Origin: Pedobacter miscanthi
Lineage (GTDB): Bacteria > Bacteroidota > Bacteroidia > Sphingobacteriales > Sphingobacteriaceae
Direction: 5' to 3'
DNA length: 64,000 bases
Assembly: GCF_003315595.1 (NCBI RefSeq)
Contig: NZ_QNQU01000003.1
Location: 335,663 to 399,662, forward strand
The notes below the pieces were generated by a model. The model was not told where the DNA came from. It did not search any database and saw only the letters and a program-made list of their open reading frames with translations. This document shows, piece by piece, positions 61,814 to 64,000 of the stretch. Every line of letters starts with the position of its first letter. Positions within the stretch are counted from its first letter, which is position 1. A program made the position numbers and the translations under genes.

Positions 61814-61978
61814 TTAAAATAAAATTGCACCAGCAATTGTAGCAATAAACATGGCAATTATTACAATTCTATCGGCGGTAATCCATTGTTCTCTGGTAAG
61901 TGGTACTGCAACTTTTTTTACCGTTTCTGTTTTGTGCTTGGTAAGCCTGAAAACCGATGTGTCTAATTTAATAATCAT
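61814..61978 (-). CDS. Small single-pass membrane protein (54 residues), unknown
   Basis: The minus-strand ATG at 61976-61978 opens MIIKLDTSVFRLTKHKTETV. A Pro-Leu-Thr-Arg-Glu-Gln-Trp segment follows, and then one C-terminal membrane helix, RIVIIAMFIATIAGAILF, with the stop directly after it. Coding is supported by the clean amphipathic/hydrophobic split and by the basic N-terminal half. No terminator or ORF competes on either strand. No family recognised. It is too short for usual ORF cut-offs. Confidence 0.55.
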   Translation of the reverse strand: MIIKLDTSVFRLTKHKTETVKKVAVPLTREQWITADRIVIIAMFIATIAGAILF

Positions 61979-62111
61979 GGGATAATGTTTTAATAGGGTC
62001 AGTTTTTCTAAGACAAATCCCAGGCCAAAAACCAGGAAAAATGTTAAATTGTTAATAACTTATATTTTTTCTTAATTAATTGATATTTATACGGTTGTAA
62101 AATACTGACGG

Positions 62112-62163
62112 TAAATAAAAAGGGTGATCAGGTTGTTTGATATTCAATACAACTTGATCACCC
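62112..62163 (-). terminator. Rho-independent terminator of the amino-acid permease gene
   Basis: On the minus strand GGGTGATCAAGTTG (62163-62150) pairs with CAACCTGATCACCC (62135-62122), a 14-base stem with one mismatch, followed by TTTTTATTT. It lies 20 bases after the permease stop. Confidence 0.9.
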
Positions 62164-62183
62164 CTGGTATACAATGGTTGATT

Positions 62184-63638
62184 TTACTCGTTGTGTCCTG
62201 CCATTTCTTTTTCCCTGAGTTTACTGTTCTTTTTGCCGTACCAAAAATAAATGGCCAAACCGATAATTAACCATACGGCAAGTCTTAACCAGGTTTCCCA
62301 GGGTAAAAATACCATCATGGCAATACAGGTTAAAATTCCCAGAATCGGGATTAATGGCACCAATGGAACCCTGAAAGGACGTTTCGCTTCGGGATCGGTT
62401 TTTCTTAAAATCAGGATGCCTACACATACCATTAAAAATGCCAGTAAAGTTCCGATACTGGTCATTTCGCCAACCACATTCATGGGTACAAAAGCCGCGA
62501 AAAGACCAATGAATAAACAAAGAATGATATTCGATTTGTAGGGTGTTTTAAATTTAGTGTGTACGTCAGAAAACATTTTAGGCAATAAACCATCTTTACT
62601 AATCGAGTAAAACATCCTCGATTGTGCCATTAAATCAATTAAAATTACTGATGTATAACCAATTAAAATGGCTAAAATAATCGCCTGACTTAGCCATGCA
62701 TAAGGTGTTTTTTCGATGGCTATGGCTACCGGGGCACCGCTGTTGGCAAATTCTTTATAATTGGCCAAACCTGTCATCACGTGGCCAAAAAGTCCAAATA
62801 AAACAGTACAAACCACTAAAGAGCCGATAATACCAATAGGTAAATCCCGGGCTGGTTTTTTGGTTTCCTGCGCAGATGCCGCAACAGCATCAAAACCGAT
62901 AAATACAAAAAATACCAATCCTGCACCACGTAATACACCGCTCCATCCAAACTGACCAAAGGTTCCGGTATTTTCGGGGATATAGGGATGATAATTTGCC
63001 GGATCAATATATTGCCAGCCTAAAGCAATAAAAACCAATACTACGCCAACTTTCAGAAATACAATAATCCCGTTTACAATGGCCGATCCTTTTGTACCAC
63101 GGATCAATATCGCCGTCATTAGTACCACCACAAGCGCTGCCGGAATATTGATGATACCATGAATGGTAGAGCCATCGGCCAGTTTAGCGGTTTCGAAAGG
63201 GGATAAGGTTAACTGCGGAGGGAGGTAAATGTGTAAACTGGCTAAAAATTTGGTTAAATATTGCGACCAGCTGATGGCTACAGTAGCGCAGCCAACAGAA
63301 TATTCCAAAACCAGATCCCAGCCGATAATCCATGCAAAAAGTTCGCCCATGGTAGCATACGAATAGGTATAGGCACTACCCGCAACCGGAATCATCGATG
63401 CAAATTCTGCATAACACAGTGCTGCAAAACCACAGCCTAAAGCCGCAATTACAAAAGATAAGGTTACTGCAGGGCCCGAATGGTTGGCTGCTGCCAAACC
63501 CGTAATGGAAAATAAACCCGCGCCAAGTGTTAGGCCAACACCGATTAAAATAAGGTTTATGGGGCCTAAAGTTCTTTTTAAGGTTCCTTCGCCACTCTCG
63601 TTTGCCTCAGCAACTATGCTGGCAATAGATTTCTTCAT
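62184..63638 (-). CDS. Amino acid permease (APC superfamily, cationic-type)
   Basis: 484 residues, about 12 membrane helices. The N-terminus TLKRTLGPINLILIGVGLTLGAGLFSITGLAAANHSGPAVTLSF includes the unwound helix 1 motif (GAGLF) of APC transporters. CYAEFASMIPVAGSAYTYSYATMGELFAWIIGWDLVLEY and FFVFIGFDAVAASAQETKKPARDLPIGI are strong matches to the CAT/YfnA subgroup. It probably imports amino acids by proton symport. The C-terminal WLIIGLAIYFWYGKKNSKL is also normal. Terminator at 62112-62163. Confidence 0.95.
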   Translation of the reverse strand: MKKSIASIVAEANESGEGTLKRTLGPINLILIGVGLTLGAGLFSITGLAAANHSGPAVTLSFVIAALGCGFAALCYAEFASMIPVAGSAYTYSYATMGELFAWIIGWDLVLEYSVGCATVAISWSQYLTKFLASLHIYLPPQLTLSPFETAKLADGSTIHGIINIPAALVVVLMTAILIRGTKGSAIVNGIIVFLKVGVVLVFIALGWQYIDPANYHPYIPENTGTFGQFGWSGVLRGAGLVFFVFIGFDAVAASAQETKKPARDLPIGIIGSLVVCTVLFGLFGHVMTGLANYKEFANSGAPVAIAIEKTPYAWLSQAIILAILIGYTSVILIDLMAQSRMFYSISKDGLLPKMFSDVHTKFKTPYKSNIILCLFIGLFAAFVPMNVVGEMTSIGTLLAFLMVCVGILILRKTDPEAKRPFRVPLVPLIPILGILTCIAMMVFLPWETWLRLAVWLIIGLAIYFWYGKKNSKLREKEMAGHNE

Positions 63639-63969
63639 GAAAATAAGTTAAGACGCTGCAAAATTATTAAAATATATTAATTCTATAGTATTTATATATA
63701 TTATTCGTATGTAGCCTACGAAGTTTAAAAGCGTAGGTATACGGGCAGACTTTGGGATACTAAAGCAGTTAGAATGAATTTCTTCTTTTGGAAAATTTGC
63801 GTGCCGCTTTTCATAGGGGCCTGCAGTCCCGCCATCGCTTGTAGTCCTCTCCCGATGAAAAATCGGGATGCGGGCTACCCGCTCTGTCGGGTTTATTTAC
63901 AAGGGGCTGTTCTGGCATTATCCCAAAGCCATTAATCGTAACAACAGCCCTATCCACCTTAAACCTCCT
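63639..63969. other. Non-coding gap with interspersed repeat
   Basis: Bases 63800-63925 carry GGGGCCTGCAGTCCCGCCAT, TCCCGATGAAAAATCGGGA (63847-63867) and GCGGGCTACCCGCTCTGTCGGG. This resembles a non-coding interspersed repeat and shares its central hairpin with 47043-47062. No gene is seen. Confidence 0.55.
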
Positions 63970-64000
63970 ATGAATAAAACTCTTTTCAAGTGGCTTTGGA
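63970..64000 (+). CDS. Possible start of a gene running off the window
   Basis: ATG at 63970 opens MNKTLFKWLW, ten codons before the end, preceded by a CCTCCT sequence that is not a ribosome-binding site. The composition (basic residues then Trp/Leu/Phe) fits the start of an exported or membrane protein. Too short to identify. Confidence 0.3.
   Translation, partial: MNKTLFKWLW

Overview
The window looks like chromosomal DNA from a Bacteroidota bacterium, most likely a Sphingobacteriaceae member close to Pedobacter. This is inferred from gene content and style, because no database search could be run. Several genes are preceded by the Bacteroidota promoter pattern (TTG/TTTG, about 19-21 bases, TAnnTTTG). 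There is a FecI-type sigma / FecR pair, a DksA-like protein without its zinc finger, a DASH cryptochrome, and many intergenic palindromes of the kind scattered through these genomes. No plasmid, prophage, IS element or CRISPR array was recognised.

Layout. 1-9686 (mostly minus strand): 3'-truncated htpG with a sigma-54-like promoter, a DUF4241 protein, a single-domain response regulator, an N-acetylglucosamine-kinase-like ATPase and a complete tripartite RND efflux operon (adaptor, pump, TolC). 10045-21389: an M61 peptidase with PDZ domain, a small outer-membrane protein, an acyl-CoA synthetase overlapping gamma-glutamyltransferase, a GAF-domain gene broken by a one-base frameshift, an OmpA-family protein and a secreted unknown. 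21500-28198: a beta-oxidation cluster, marR-fadN-fadA-(four-helix-bundle gene)-fadE, in the same order as B. subtilis fadNAE, with tandem repeats in its intergenic gaps. 28373-31541: three FKBP-type isomerase lipoproteins in tandem and an unknown lipoprotein. 31550-35413: a light-repair group (CPD photolyase, TIGR01777 oxidoreductase, cryptochrome DASH). 35625-39803: sucA-sucB. 40026-46906: DUF1080, DUF4269, then ileS-dksA-like-lspA, then two tiny membrane proteins. 47215-49828: an unknown secreted protein, an NAD epimerase and an SDR. 49877-53260: an ECF sigma / FecR / STN-domain protein whose effector is a short-repeat surface protein instead of a TonB transporter. 53336-56534: an RND-superfamily exporter and recO. 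56552-58312: a tRNA-Val array. 58509-64000: a VOC protein, a UbiA-like membrane protein, a methyltransferase, a thioredoxin-reductase-like flavoprotein, an unlisted 54-residue membrane protein, an amino-acid permease and the first codons of a possible next gene.

Most unusual region. At 56629-58312 one tRNA-like pseudogene is followed by three identical tRNA-Val(UAC) genes, each with its own strong hairpin and T-run. After them come seven near-identical ~105-bp units plus one more beyond a GIY-YIG nuclease gene. The units keep the valine anticodon stem-loop, the 3' acceptor strand and the hairpin, but have lost most of the D-arm and have the T-arm replaced by a CCCGAT...ATCGGG palindrome. This is either a decaying tRNA amplification or a family of short tRNA-derived RNAs.

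Second candidate. In the sigma/anti-sigma locus at 49877-53260 the STN signalling domain, normally on a TonB-dependent transporter, is fused to a carboxypeptidase-regulatory-like domain and about 13 repeats of roughly 16 residues (pattern GxQxGxxxN).
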